From Candidatus Sphingomonas phytovorans (GTDB taxonomy: Bacteria > Pseudomonadota > Alphaproteobacteria > Sphingomonadales > Sphingomonadaceae): a stretch of DNA of 64,000 nucleotides. A program made the translations under genes and the position numbers. The DNA is taken from the NCBI GenBank assembly GCA_029202385.1, contig CP119314.1:2110501-2174500 (forward strand). The letters run 5' to 3'. Numbering within the stretch: the stretch's first letter is position 1; each line of letters opens with the position of its first letter. Below are positions 32,661-42,125 of the stretch, piece by piece. Below the pieces are notes generated by a model, which ran no database searches, had not been told where the DNA came from, and saw nothing but the letters and a program-made list of their open reading frames with translations.

Positions 32661-35120
32661 ATGCAAGCCAATGCGTCCCCTACTGGTTACCCCGACCTCG
32701 CCCATCAAATGCTGCGCTGGCTGCTGGTGCTCCTAATCCTTTTGTCGGGTGTCGCGCTGGCGGTGCTGGCGAACCGGCTGCCGACACCAGTGCCGGAAGG
32801 AGCACCGGCGACTCAATTTTCGGCCGCGCGGGCGATGAAGGATGTGCGGATGATCGCCCGGCGGGCGCATCCCGCCGGATCGGCCGAAATCGAGGAGACG
32901 CGCCGCTATCTGATGGAGCGGATGACGGGGCTCGGGCTTGCTCCGCAAATCCACACGCAGACCGCGATCGTGGGGCGGCGCTATTTCAACGATGTCGCGA
33001 TCGGCGGGCTGATGCGCAATATCGTCGGCGAGCTCAAAGGCAGCGATCCCGCGCTCCCGGCGGTGCTGCTGATGGCGCATTATGACACCGTGCCGCTTTC
33101 TCCAGGCGCCGGCGACGATACATCGGGCGTCGCGGTCGCGCTTGAGGTAGCCCGCGCACTCAAGGCAGCCGGGCCGTTGCGGCGGTCGGTAATCTTCCTC
33201 TTCACTGATGGCGAGGAGGCCGGCCTGCTCGGATCGTCCGCCTTTTTCGAAAGCGATCCGCTGCGCAGCCGTATCGGACCCGTCATCAATCTTGAGGCTC
33301 GGGGCGATCGCGGCAAGACGATGATGTTCCAGACCAGCGCCAATAATCGCGCGCTGATCGACGTCTATCGCCGCAGCGTCAGCTCGCCGGCAGCAGATTC
33401 GCTGATGGTGACGATCTACAAGCGCATGCCCAACGATACCGATCTCACGGCCGCGCTGGAGCAGGGCCATGCCGGCATGAATTTCGCCTTTGTCGGGCAT
33501 CAGATGGCCTATCACACGCAGCTGTCGACGCCGGACAACCTCGATCCGGGCAGCCTTCAGCATATGGGTAACCAGGTGCTGCCCGTGGCCCATGCCTTCG
33601 CACAGGCGGGAAAGCTCGATCAGGCGAGCGAAGATGCGGTGTTTGCCGATCTGTTCGGCCAGTATCTGGTCGCCTATCCCTCCTGGCTGGGCTGGGTGCT
33701 GGCGATCGTGGCGGTCGGCGTGGTGTTTGCCTCTGCGGGGGCCGGCATGGCGCGCGGCGCCGTCGCCTGGCGCGATGCGGTGGCGGGTGCCGGCGGGCTG
33801 CTGACGCTGCTGCTCGGCATCGCGATGATGCTCATGCTGGCGCCTCGGCTGGTGGCACTCCTGCTGAGTGACGTCGCTTCCCCCTACGCACTGATCGGCC
33901 AGTTCGACTGGCTGCTGGCGGCCACGATCCTGCTCGGCATCGGCAGCGGCGCGTTGCTGATTCATGCGGCGGCCAATGGCCGGCGCGGGGGCGCAGCGGT
34001 CTTGCTGGGTGCCGCAGGCGTACTGGCGGCGCTGCTCGGCAGCTTCAGCCTCGTCCCGCTGGTGCTGGGTGTCGCGGCCGCGCTCCTCGCGCTGGCAAGC
34101 CTTGGCCGGCGCGTGGCGCTGACCGCCTGGTTCACGGGCGCGGTCGCCCTTGTCGCTCTGTTCGCGCTGGTGCTGCAGATCATGCTGCCCAATGGCGCGC
34201 ATGCGCTGGTCTGGCCGCTGCTGCTTCTGGCGCCGGTCCTGGCGCTGCTGCTGTTCGCGCCGAAAGTGTCGGCCCGGCCGGCCGGGCTGGTGGCCATGGC
34301 CATCCCCGCCGCGTTGCTTGCCGGACTGATGGCGCGATCCGGCTATGATTTCTTCTTGATGATCGGGGCGACCTTGCCCGCCGTCATCGCCCCCTTGATC
34401 CTGCTGGCCCTGCTCGCGCTCGTGCCGTTGATCTGGTCGTCACGGAACCTGTGGCCACTTGGTCTGCTGTGCGTCGCCGCCGGCCTCGCCATCTGTATCG
34501 CAGCCGGGATCAGGGGGCGGACACCGACGGCGGACAGCCCTGAAATGGTCGAGGCCTTCTATCTCGCCGATACCGACAAGGGCAGCGCCAGCTGGGTCAG
34601 CGGCAAGCTCGATTCCACTGGCTGGGTCAAGGCAGCGCTCGCCCAGGATGGCGGCACCGCCAGGCTTCAGTCGCTCGCGCCGCTCTTCAAGGGCGACCAT
34701 TGGGTGGCCAGGGCAAAGCCTGCCGCTCTCGTCCGGCCAGGACTGGCACTGGCCGTTGCCGGAGACGGCAAGGAACGCCGGATCAGCCTCAGCGCCACCA
34801 ACGCCAATGGCGGCCGCTATATGCGCATCTTTCTCAAGCCATCGGTCGACCTGGCCGGTCTCACATTAATGGACCGGCCGCTCCCCGACACGCTGAAGGC
34901 GGGTGACTGGTCGCAACTCACCTTTCATGCCAGCGGCACCGAGGCGGTTCGCCTGACCATGCCGGCGGCCGGACCATCGGGCCAGCTTGAGGTTGAAATG
35001 ATCGAGGTTCGGGACAGCTGGCCGGAAGGCCGAACGGCGGCACCCTTGCCACCACACGTCATCCCCTATCGGCGTGCCGGCAACAGCGTGATCGTCGCCC
35101 GCGCCGCGGTGAAATGGTGA
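32661..35120 (+). CDS. Membrane-bound M28 family aminopeptidase
   Basis: 819 residues. One N-terminal membrane anchor (about 19-38), then an M28 peptidase domain with zinc ligands in MAHYDTVPLSPGAGDDTSGV (His140, Asp152) and catalytic Glu in TDGEEAG (Glu185/186). After residue ~330 come about eight hydrophobic helices, and the last ~170 residues are soluble. This layout matches the Fxna-like membrane M28 peptidases. The active site should face the periplasm. ATG 32661 was chosen because the anchor follows shortly; the frame remains open for 154 codons upstream into the ligase gene. Confidence 0.88.
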   Translation: MQANASPTGYPDLAHQMLRWLLVLLILLSGVALAVLANRLPTPVPEGAPATQFSAARAMKDVRMIARRAHPAGSAEIEETRRYLMERMTGLGLAPQIHTQTAIVGRRYFNDVAIGGLMRNIVGELKGSDPALPAVLLMAHYDTVPLSPGAGDDTSGVAVALEVARALKAAGPLRRSVIFLFTDGEEAGLLGSSAFFESDPLRSRIGPVINLEARGDRGKTMMFQTSANNRALIDVYRRSVSSPAADSLMVTIYKRMPNDTDLTAALEQGHAGMNFAFVGHQMAYHTQLSTPDNLDPGSLQHMGNQVLPVAHAFAQAGKLDQASEDAVFADLFGQYLVAYPSWLGWVLAIVAVGVVFASAGAGMARGAVAWRDAVAGAGGLLTLLLGIAMMLMLAPRLVALLLSDVASPYALIGQFDWLLAATILLGIGSGALLIHAAANGRRGGAAVLLGAAGVLAALLGSFSLVPLVLGVAAALLALASLGRRVALTAWFTGAVALVALFALVLQIMLPNGAHALVWPLLLLAPVLALLLFAPKVSARPAGLVAMAIPAALLAGLMARSGYDFFLMIGATLPAVIAPLILLALLALVPLIWSSRNLWPLGLLCVAAGLAICIAAGIRGRTPTADSPEMVEAFYLADTDKGSASWVSGKLDSTGWVKAALAQDGGTARLQSLAPLFKGDHWVARAKPAALVRPGLALAVAGDGKERRISLSATNANGGRYMRIFLKPSVDLAGLTLMDRPLPDTLKAGDWSQLTFHASGTEAVRLTMPAAGPSGQLEVEMIEVRDSWPEGRTAAPLPPHVIPYRRAGNSVIVARAAVKW

Positions 35121-35187
35121 GGCTTGCACGACACTGGCCTCTCATGCCCCTTCCCCACTGCAAGCGCGTCTCATCCCAGCCGGCGGT

Positions 35188-37212
35188 TCACCAGATGGAG
35201 ACCCGTTCGCCGGGCGAGAGATAGAGCCTGTCCCCCGGTACGATGCCGAACGCGTCGTACCATCCGTCGATATTGCGGACGACACCATTGACGCGGAAGG
35301 CGGCCGGGCTGTGCGGGTCGGAGGCGATATTCGCCCGGAGCGCCGCTTCGCGGATTTTTTCGCGATATGTCTGCGCCCATGACAGGAAGAAGCGCTGGTC
35401 GCCCGTAAACCCGTCAAGGACAGGTGGGGATTCACCATGGAGCGACAGGTGATAGGCTTCGAAGGCGACATTTAATCCACCGACATCGGCGACATTCTCG
35501 CTCAGGGTGGTCTGTCCGTTGAGATGGACACCGGGCAGCGGTTCGTAGCGCGAATATTGCCCGGCAAGGCGGTTCGTCAGTTCCCTGAACCGGACGACAT
35601 CGGCAGCAGCCCACCAGTTCCGTTGCGCGCCGCGCGCATCCGTCTTGGCGCCCTGGTCGTCGAACGCATGCCCCATTTCATGGCCGATGACGCCGCCGAT
35701 TCCTCCATAATTGACTGCCGGATCGGCCGACGGGTCGAAATAGGGTGGCTGCAGGATGGCGGCCGGGAAAACGATCTCGTTGAAGAAACTGTTCGAATAG
35801 GCGTTCACCGTCTGGGGCGTCATTCCCCATTCGTTGCGATCGGTCGGCTGCCCGAGCCGCGCGATCCGCCGCCGCCAGTCCCAGTGCAAGGCCCGCTTGC
35901 GATTTCCCAGCGGATCACCGGGGCGAACCTCGAGCGTCGAATAATCGCGCCACGAGTCCGGGTAGCCGACCTTGACGCGAAGCGCCGCAAGCTTGGCGAG
36001 CGCGGCCCGTTTCGTCTCGTCGGACATCCAGTGGAGTTGCTCGATCCGCTTTTGGTAGGCGGCACGCAGATTCTCGACAAGCGCGGCAATCTGCGTTTTC
36101 GCTTCAGGCGAGAAATGGCGTTCGACATAGCGCCGGCCGATCGCCTCACCAAGCGCGGCGTTGAGAGCGCTGGTCGCACGTTTCCAACGCGCGCGCTTTT
36201 GCGGCTGGCCGGACAGGATATGGTCGTTGAAATCGAACGACAGGTCGTCGAACGCCGCCGGCAGGACGTCGGCCATATTGTTCAGGTACCGGAACGTCAT
36301 ATAGGCGCGCCATGTCGCCACCGGGGTCGCGCGGAACAGCCGGGCCAAATCGCGGATCGCCGTGTCTTCCTTCACCACGAAGAAATCCTGCGACGGTATC
36401 TCCAGCGCGCGGAGCGTGGCGTCCCACGGATAATCGGGTGCGAACGCCTTCAGCCGCGCGCGCGATTTCGGGTGATAGGTCAGGTCGCGGTCGCCACGCT
36501 TCTCGCGCGTCCATTGCAGTTCGGCCATCCGGGTTTCGAGTGTCAGCACCGCGTCGGCGGCTCGCTCCGGATCGGGATAGCGGCCGAGCTTCAGGATCGC
36601 GGCGACATAGGTCCGGTACCTGGCGCGGATCACCGCGAATTTCTCATCGCCCTTCAGGTAATAATCGCGATCGGGAAGGGTCAGCCCGGACTGGACGATG
36701 TTGAGCGCGTAGCGATCGGGATTTTCGGCATCGGGCCACGGGGTGAACGACATCGGGCCGCCTACGCCAAGTTCGGGATGCCCCATCAGCCGCGCAATAT
36801 CGACATGGGTGCGTGCCGCCGCAATCGACGCCAGATCGACGGCGGCTGGTGCCAACCCCGCCGCCTCGATCGCGCTGGTATCGAGATAGGCATTATAGGT
36901 GTCTGCGATCTTCCGCTCGATCGAACCGGCCTGCCCGGGCCGCGCAACGATATCATCGATGATCGTCTTGACCTCGGCCTCGGCATTGGCGCGCAAGGCG
37001 ATGAACGGCCCCCACGCGCTGCGATCCGGAGGGATTGTCGTCGCCTGAACCCACGCGCCGCTGCTGTAGGCGACGAAGTCGTCGCCCGGTTTCACCGCGC
37101 GATCCATGCCGGCAAGATCGAATCCCCATGGCGGGATCACCGGCGCGGCGGCGGACAGGGTCAGATACAAGACGGCCGAGATGCTCGCCCGCAGCGCGAA
37201 ATGGCGCGTCAT
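35188..37212 (-). CDS. Secreted M13 family (neprilysin-like) metallopeptidase
   Basis: 674 residues with a signal peptide. Zinc motif HEMGH is at 511-515 and the third ligand in ENVAD (Glu572); the substrate-binding NAYSNSFFNEIVFPAAILQ segment and the C-terminal Trp-ended stretch are also typical of M13. It should cleave small peptides in the periplasm. The ATG at 37212 overlaps the stop of the upstream serine hydrolase (ATGA), so it is the last gene of a marR-hydrolase-M13 operon. Length is normal for the family. Confidence 0.93.
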   Translation of the reverse strand: MTRHFALRASISAVLYLTLSAAAPVIPPWGFDLAGMDRAVKPGDDFVAYSSGAWVQATTIPPDRSAWGPFIALRANAEAEVKTIIDDIVARPGQAGSIERKIADTYNAYLDTSAIEAAGLAPAAVDLASIAAARTHVDIARLMGHPELGVGGPMSFTPWPDAENPDRYALNIVQSGLTLPDRDYYLKGDEKFAVIRARYRTYVAAILKLGRYPDPERAADAVLTLETRMAELQWTREKRGDRDLTYHPKSRARLKAFAPDYPWDATLRALEIPSQDFFVVKEDTAIRDLARLFRATPVATWRAYMTFRYLNNMADVLPAAFDDLSFDFNDHILSGQPQKRARWKRATSALNAALGEAIGRRYVERHFSPEAKTQIAALVENLRAAYQKRIEQLHWMSDETKRAALAKLAALRVKVGYPDSWRDYSTLEVRPGDPLGNRKRALHWDWRRRIARLGQPTDRNEWGMTPQTVNAYSNSFFNEIVFPAAILQPPYFDPSADPAVNYGGIGGVIGHEMGHAFDDQGAKTDARGAQRNWWAAADVVRFRELTNRLAGQYSRYEPLPGVHLNGQTTLSENVADVGGLNVAFEAYHLSLHGESPPVLDGFTGDQRFFLSWAQTYREKIREAALRANIASDPHSPAAFRVNGVVRNIDGWYDAFGIVPGDRLYLSPGERVSIW

Positions 37213-38399
37213 GCCCACAGGAACACCGGATGCTCGCGTCCGGTAGCGGCGCGCAGGATTCGATCGATGAGCCGCGGGCCGTTGATGTGGTTGGTGAACA
37301 CAACCATTCCCGTCTCGGAAGGTGGGTGGAGCAGGCAGAAGCTGGTGCAGGCGCCGGCAAGCGAGCCGTTCTGGAACAGATAGGTCATGCCGTCCGCCAT
37401 CTCGTTACCCCAGCCGAGCCCCCAGGAGATGGCGCGATTGACCCGCACCAAAGGCCGCGCCACGAGCGCGCGCAGTCGCGGTGACAGGTCCAGGCCATCG
37501 CCGAACGACGTCGTGAACCGGGCGACGATCCGAAGATAATCGGCGACGGTCGTCATCAGGCTCATCGCCGGATTAGGATAATAAATGGCGCCCGGCAGCG
37601 GCGACACGCCCTTATCCGTGCCTGAAACGGGCGTCATCGCGGCCGCAACGCGGTCGAGCGTCCATTGGGAAACCGGGAGGTCGCCGGCGCCGATCCGGGT
37701 ATGGAGCCTGTCGCGCCATGATGCGTCGTCCCATGGCGTTCCTTCCCAGTGATGTCCCGGCGCCAGCCGCTCAGGGAGGTCGGGGCGCCAGAGAAAGGTC
37801 GATGAATTCATGCCGAGCGGTCCGAACACCACATCCTGCATGTAAGCCTCGAAACCGACTCCGGTGATTTTTTCGATACAACGCGCCAGCAGGAAATAGC
37901 CCTCGCCGGAATAACGGAACTGGCTTCCCGGCGCGAATGCCGGAACGATCTCACGGGTCTGTCGCCAGTTGGGCAACCCGCTCGAATGAGTCAGCGCGTG
38001 CCGCGCGGTGATGCGGCGGGCAGTCGCATCGGGCAACGCATCTTCCCCGAGATAGAATGCGAGCGGGCGGTCCAGATCGAGCGCACCGGTGTCGGCCAGA
38101 CGAAGCGCGGCGTAACAGCTGACCTGCTTGCTAAGCGAGGCGGCTTTCCAGATCGTTGTCGCGCCGACCGCCGCGCCATCCTTGTCGACCGTCCCGACAT
38201 GCGCTTGCCAGATCGCCTGCCCCCTTGCGACCAGGCCGATGGCGATCCCGGGCACACCGGAAATCTCCATCAAACCGGGCAGCGATGTCATGAAATCCTC
38301 GCCTGGAACCGAGATCGGTGGTCTGGCGGCACGCGCGAAGGCGCCCCCTGAAATCGGAAGAGCTGCCGCACTGGCGAGAAGATCGCGACGTCGCATCAC
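37209..38399 (-). CDS. Exported serine hydrolase, beta-lactamase family
   Basis: 396 residues. The N-terminus MRRRDLLASAAALP with a following hydrophobic stretch looks like a Tat-type signal. Catalytic SxxK is SLSK (Ser88, Lys91), the Tyr motif is FRYSGEGY, and the third motif region is FQNGSLAGA. It is a PF00144 enzyme, likely an esterase or D-peptidase. It lies 27 bp downstream of marR and overlaps the M13 gene, and a palindrome in the marR-hydrolase gap may be a MarR site. Confidence 0.87.
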   Translation of the reverse strand: MMRRRDLLASAAALPISGGAFARAARPPISVPGEDFMTSLPGLMEISGVPGIAIGLVARGQAIWQAHVGTVDKDGAAVGATTIWKAASLSKQVSCYAALRLADTGALDLDRPLAFYLGEDALPDATARRITARHALTHSSGLPNWRQTREIVPAFAPGSQFRYSGEGYFLLARCIEKITGVGFEAYMQDVVFGPLGMNSSTFLWRPDLPERLAPGHHWEGTPWDDASWRDRLHTRIGAGDLPVSQWTLDRVAAAMTPVSGTDKGVSPLPGAIYYPNPAMSLMTTVADYLRIVARFTTSFGDGLDLSPRLRALVARPLVRVNRAISWGLGWGNEMADGMTYLFQNGSLAGACTSFCLLHPPSETGMVVFTNHINGPRLIDRILRAATGREHPVFLWA

Positions 38400-38405
38400 T
38401 CAATT

Positions 38406-38421
38406 ATGTAGCCGCCTACAT
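38406..38421. promoter_or_regulatory. Palindrome between marR and the serine hydrolase
   Basis: ATGTAG-CCGC-CTACAT: perfect 6-bp arms around four bases, placed just upstream of the serine hydrolase start and just after the marR stop. Size and symmetry suit a MarR dimer, though an intra-operon position is unusual. Confidence 0.4.
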
Positions 38422-38426
38422 TTATG

Positions 38427-38939
38427 TCAATCGCCCTTCTCAGTGCAGGCTGCACTATCCAGCTTCTCGGCCACCCGCTCGAAAAGCGACCTGCGACCGA
38501 GCGCGTCGTCCAGGCGGTCGAGGAGAGCGACCACATCGCCCGCCTCGGCATTCAATTCCTCGCCCACGACGTTCAGCGCCTGCCACACTGGGGCAAGCTG
38601 AACGACGAGATCACGTCCCTTCACGGTCAGGCTGAGCTCGCGGCGGCGCGCATCGGAGGGCGAAACATCCGAGCGGACAATGCCTTCAGCTTCGAGGGAG
38701 CGGCTTGCCTGACTGACCGAGACATGGGTGATGCGCAGTGCCTCGGCAATGGCACCGATCGACATCGGGCCGTTCAGCACGAGCTGGTTGAGCAGCCCGT
38801 ACCAGCGCTGCTCGAACCGGATGTTCTGCCGTGCGTAAATGCGCGTACCGTCGCGATCGATCCGTTCGGACAAACGCCGCAGCCTTGCCGCGAGGGCAGC
38901 GCCACCCGCCGCTCGGCTGTAATCGGATAGCTGGTCCAT
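38427..38939 (-). CDS. MarR family transcriptional regulator
   Basis: 170 residues with a winged helix-turn-helix: FEQRWYGLLNQLVLNGPMSIGAIAEALRITHVSVSQASRSLEAEGIVR followed by the wing SPSDARRRELSLTVKGRDLV. Helices before and after form the dimer interface. It likely represses the co-directional serine hydrolase and M13 peptidase downstream and responds to a small ligand. ATG 38939 begins the family-like region; the open frame upstream is not conserved-looking. The upstream 38940-39147 gap separates it from the divergent GGDEF/EAL gene. Confidence 0.88.
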   Translation of the reverse strand: MDQLSDYSRAAGGAALAARLRRLSERIDRDGTRIYARQNIRFEQRWYGLLNQLVLNGPMSIGAIAEALRITHVSVSQASRSLEAEGIVRSDVSPSDARRRELSLTVKGRDLVVQLAPVWQALNVVGEELNAEAGDVVALLDRLDDALGRRSLFERVAEKLDSAACTEKGD

Positions 38940-39147
38940 TCTTCCTCCCAATGACGGAGCGGATTTATCATCATGGCCGGCGCCTCGCACCCGAAAGGAG
39001 TGGCACGGAAGCGCATCATGGCTCCTCCCGCCGTGCCGCAAGATTCACTTGCCCCTTTCAGCCTTTATCCCGCGCCCTGAAAATAAAGCGCCAGAATCGC
39101 TCCTTCGCCTAACCATCCGATAACCAGCACTGGTTTATTGCGGGGGC

Positions 39148-41505
39148 GTGAGCACGCGCCCTGCCTCTCAATTCGCCCATCCGCGCATCGACGGACGCGC
39201 GCTTCTTGGATTGTACGATCCGGCCGACACGACCGATTGGGCGCCGATTCGTGCTGCCCAGGTGAATGCCGGCAGCCAGCTCGCCCTATTCCTGCTCGCG
39301 GCCAATGTCGTCGCGGCGGCGCTGGTCGCCCTCGTCCTTGAACCGGTCGCGCCGCTCTGGTCGCTGGCCAGCTGGGGCGCGGTGGTCGCGGCCGTCGCCG
39401 TGGCAATCACCTTTCGTCGCCTCGCCGCTCGCCAGCGCACGGCGGAGACCGCGACGTTGCGCGACGTCCGCGATACCGTCGTGGAAGGCATCGCGCTTGC
39501 CGCGGTCTGGTCGGTGCCGCCGCTGGTCTATGGCATCAAGGCCGATCCGGCGATCGCGTTCGGCCTGTGGATCGTCGTCGCGCTGCTGATGACCGCATCG
39601 GCCGTCGCCATGGCTGCCCTGCCGCTCGCGACGCTCAGCTTCCTCGGCATCCTGGGCGCCTCGATCACGGTGATGCTCTATTTCGTCGGCGGGCCGTTGC
39701 TCGCCTCGACCGCGATCGTCTTCACCGCGCTGCTGATGCTGGTCTGCTTCGGGCGCGGCAAGGCGCTGGTCGTGATACGCGCAGGCGAGATCGCGCTCGC
39801 CGAACGCGACGAGACCGTCAGCCTGTTGCTGCGCGAGTTCGCCGAACACAGCGCCGACTGGTTGTGGGAAACCGACATCAGCCGCCGCATCGTCCGCGCC
39901 TCCCCCCGGTTCGCCCATTCGGTCGGGCTCGATCCCCTTTCCGTCAACGGCAAGCCCTTTCTTCAGGTGCTCGCCGGATCGGCCTGGGAATCCGGCAATT
40001 TCTCTTCTGGCCTGCGCGCCCTGGCCGAGAAGCTGAAGGGCCGTGAGAGCTTCCGCGACCTGCTCCTCCCGGTCGTGGTCAATGGCGAGGAACGCTGGTG
40101 GGAGATCGCGGCGAATCCGCGCCTCGACGAGCGCGGCGCCTTTGTCGGCTTTCGCGGCGTCGGCTCCGATGTGACCGAACAGCGCGCCTCCGCCGACAAG
40201 ATCAACCGGATGGCGCGCTTCGACACGCTCACCGGGCTGCCGAACCGCTTGCTGATCAACGAGGCGCTCGTCCATGCGATGGGCCAGGCGGAGAAGTGGG
40301 GCAGCCGCTGCGCCTTCATGATGATCGATCTCGATCGCTTCAAGGCGGTCAACGATACGCTCGGCCACCCGATCGGCGACCGGCTGCTCGGCCGGGTCTC
40401 CGAACGGCTGAGCCAGTTGATGACCGACAATGAGGTGATCGGCCGACTCGGTGGCGACGAATTCGCCGTCGTCGTCCGCGATGCGAGCGACTCGGCGCGG
40501 ATGGAGCAACTGGCCCAGGCCATCATCGACACGCTGTCACGCCCCTATGAGCTCGATCAGCATACGCTCTACACCGGCGCCAGCGTCGGCGTGGCGACCG
40601 GCCCCCGCGACGGGCGCACGGCCGAGATGCTGATCCGCTCCGCCGACCTGGCACTGTACCGCGCCAAGGACGCAGGCGGCGGCGTGGTCCGCATCTATGA
40701 GCCGCAGCTCCATGTCGAGGCGGAGGAACGCCGCATCCTCGAAATGGCGCTGCGCAAGGCGGTCCAGAACGACGAGATGCACCTGAATTACCAGCCGGTG
40801 GTCGACGCAGCGACCGGTATGCTCACCGGCTTCGAGGCGCTGCTGCGCTGGACTCATCCCGAACTCGGCAACATCTCGCCGGTGAAGTTCATCCCGCTCG
40901 CCGAGGAAGCCCGGCTGATCGCCCCGATCGGCGAATGGGTGCTGCGCACGGCCTGCGCCGAGGCAGCGCGCTGGAATTCGCCAGTGCGAGTCGCCGTCAA
41001 CGTCTCGCCCGATCAGCTCCACAATCCGGCCTTCGTTTCGACTGTCGCCTCGGCCCTCGCCAATAGCGGCCTGCCGCCGGAGCGGCTTGAGCTGGAGGTG
41101 ACCGAGAGCGTGTTCATGCGTGAGGGCACCGGCGCGACCAAGGTGCTTGAACGAATCATGGATCTTGGCGTGCGGCTCAGCCTCGACGATTTCGGGACGG
41201 GCTATTCTTCGCTCGGCTATCTCAGCCGGACCCGCTTCTCCTCGATCAAGATCGACCGCAGCTTCGTGCAGGGCGCTTCCCGGAACGTGCCTGAGGCGAT
41301 CGCGATCATCCGTGCCGTCGTCGCGCTGGCGCAGAGCCTCGGCATGGCCACCACGGCCGAAGGTGTCGAGACGGAGCAGGAGCATCACATGGTGCAGGAG
41401 CTCGGCTGCACCAAGGTCCAGGGCTATTATTTCGGCCGTCCGCTGCCGGTCGAGGAGGCCAGAGCGGTCGCCAATCGCGATTGGGGCGAAGCTGCAGCCG
41501 CCTGA
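39148..41505 (+). CDS. Membrane GGDEF-EAL protein (cyclic-di-GMP turnover)
   Basis: 785 residues. N-terminal membrane helices (about 40-210), a PAS domain (about 230-350, LLREFAEHSADWLWETDISRRIVRASPRF), a GGDEF domain with intact GGDEF at about 435, and an EAL domain with intact EAL at about 563 plus the DDFGTGYSS loop. Both catalytic signatures are complete, so it could be a diguanylate cyclase, a phosphodiesterase or both. The start is GTG 39148. A tRNA-Trp gene follows 45 bp after the stop. Confidence 0.92.
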   Translation: MSTRPASQFAHPRIDGRALLGLYDPADTTDWAPIRAAQVNAGSQLALFLLAANVVAAALVALVLEPVAPLWSLASWGAVVAAVAVAITFRRLAARQRTAETATLRDVRDTVVEGIALAAVWSVPPLVYGIKADPAIAFGLWIVVALLMTASAVAMAALPLATLSFLGILGASITVMLYFVGGPLLASTAIVFTALLMLVCFGRGKALVVIRAGEIALAERDETVSLLLREFAEHSADWLWETDISRRIVRASPRFAHSVGLDPLSVNGKPFLQVLAGSAWESGNFSSGLRALAEKLKGRESFRDLLLPVVVNGEERWWEIAANPRLDERGAFVGFRGVGSDVTEQRASADKINRMARFDTLTGLPNRLLINEALVHAMGQAEKWGSRCAFMMIDLDRFKAVNDTLGHPIGDRLLGRVSERLSQLMTDNEVIGRLGGDEFAVVVRDASDSARMEQLAQAIIDTLSRPYELDQHTLYTGASVGVATGPRDGRTAEMLIRSADLALYRAKDAGGGVVRIYEPQLHVEAEERRILEMALRKAVQNDEMHLNYQPVVDAATGMLTGFEALLRWTHPELGNISPVKFIPLAEEARLIAPIGEWVLRTACAEAARWNSPVRVAVNVSPDQLHNPAFVSTVASALANSGLPPERLELEVTESVFMREGTGATKVLERIMDLGVRLSLDDFGTGYSSLGYLSRTRFSSIKIDRSFVQGASRNVPEAIAIIRAVVALAQSLGMATTAEGVETEQEHHMVQELGCTKVQGYYFGRPLPVEEARAVANRDWGEAAAA

Positions 41506-41550
41506 GCGCTTGCTCCCTGCCGAACCTCGCGCTAAAGCCCGCAACCGCAC

Positions 41551-41627
41551 AGGGGTGTAGCTCAGTTGGTTAGAGCGTCGGTCTCCAAAACCGAAGGCCC
41601 TCGGTTCGAGTCCGAGCTCCCCTGCCA
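41551..41627 (+). tRNA. tRNA-Trp (anticodon CCA)
   Basis: Complete cloverleaf: acceptor AGGGGTG / CTCCCCT, D arm GCTC/GAGC, anticodon stem TCGGT / ACCGA with loop CTCCAAA, T arm CTCGG / CCGAG with loop TTCGAGT, and encoded CCA end. In many proteobacteria tRNA-Trp directly precedes secE; here secE is 4.1 kb downstream. Confidence 0.97.
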
Positions 41628-42125
41628 CTTTCCGCATTCGCCGATTTGGGCCCATTGGGCGCCCCTCTCCCGGGAATATTCTCGACGAGGATAGCAAGCG
41701 GTCCCGGTAGGTCGCGGTAAGCTCTCAGCCCCAAATGGACGAGCGCGCGTGCATGTCGCGCGGTCCGCGTGCATGACTGGTCTCCTCGATACACCGCCTC
41801 GAAAAGCTCGATGACAAACGAGACGAACGAGGTTGGCACATCGATTCAACCTATATCCGGACCGTAGCAGCATGGCGTCGGACCAAGGCTCCGGTTGAGG
41901 TCCCGCTGTTTCGCATGAACGAACATCACCTCGACGATGCCGTTCCCTGTTCCAGACGAGAAATTCCCTGTTATCGAACAGCAGGGAATTCACGATCAAA
42001 TAATTGATATACATTGATAATTATGCGAACGAACCGCCCGGAACGAGGCAAAAAAAACAAATTCCCTGATAATTTCCCTGTTAATCGGCCCGGAACAGGG
42101 AAATCCCGGCGTTCCGCCCCCTCCC
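41628..42125. repeat. Gene-poor stretch with six TTCCCTG / CAGGGAA repeats
   Basis: No supported gene. TTCCCTG occurs at 41943, 41964, 42062 and 42074, and its complement CAGGGAA at 41982 and 42096, within 160 bp of unusually AT-rich sequence (for example 41990-42075). Position beside a tRNA and local composition suggest the remnant of an integrated element, but no integrase or recombinase frame was recognised. Confidence 0.5.

Noticed and set aside
41562..42014. Minus-strand frames of 89-150 codons next to tRNA-Trp
   Set aside because: They run into the tRNA gene and have no family match. One stretch (VIELFEAVYRGDQ) looks protein-like, so a degraded gene cannot be excluded, but a call is not supported.
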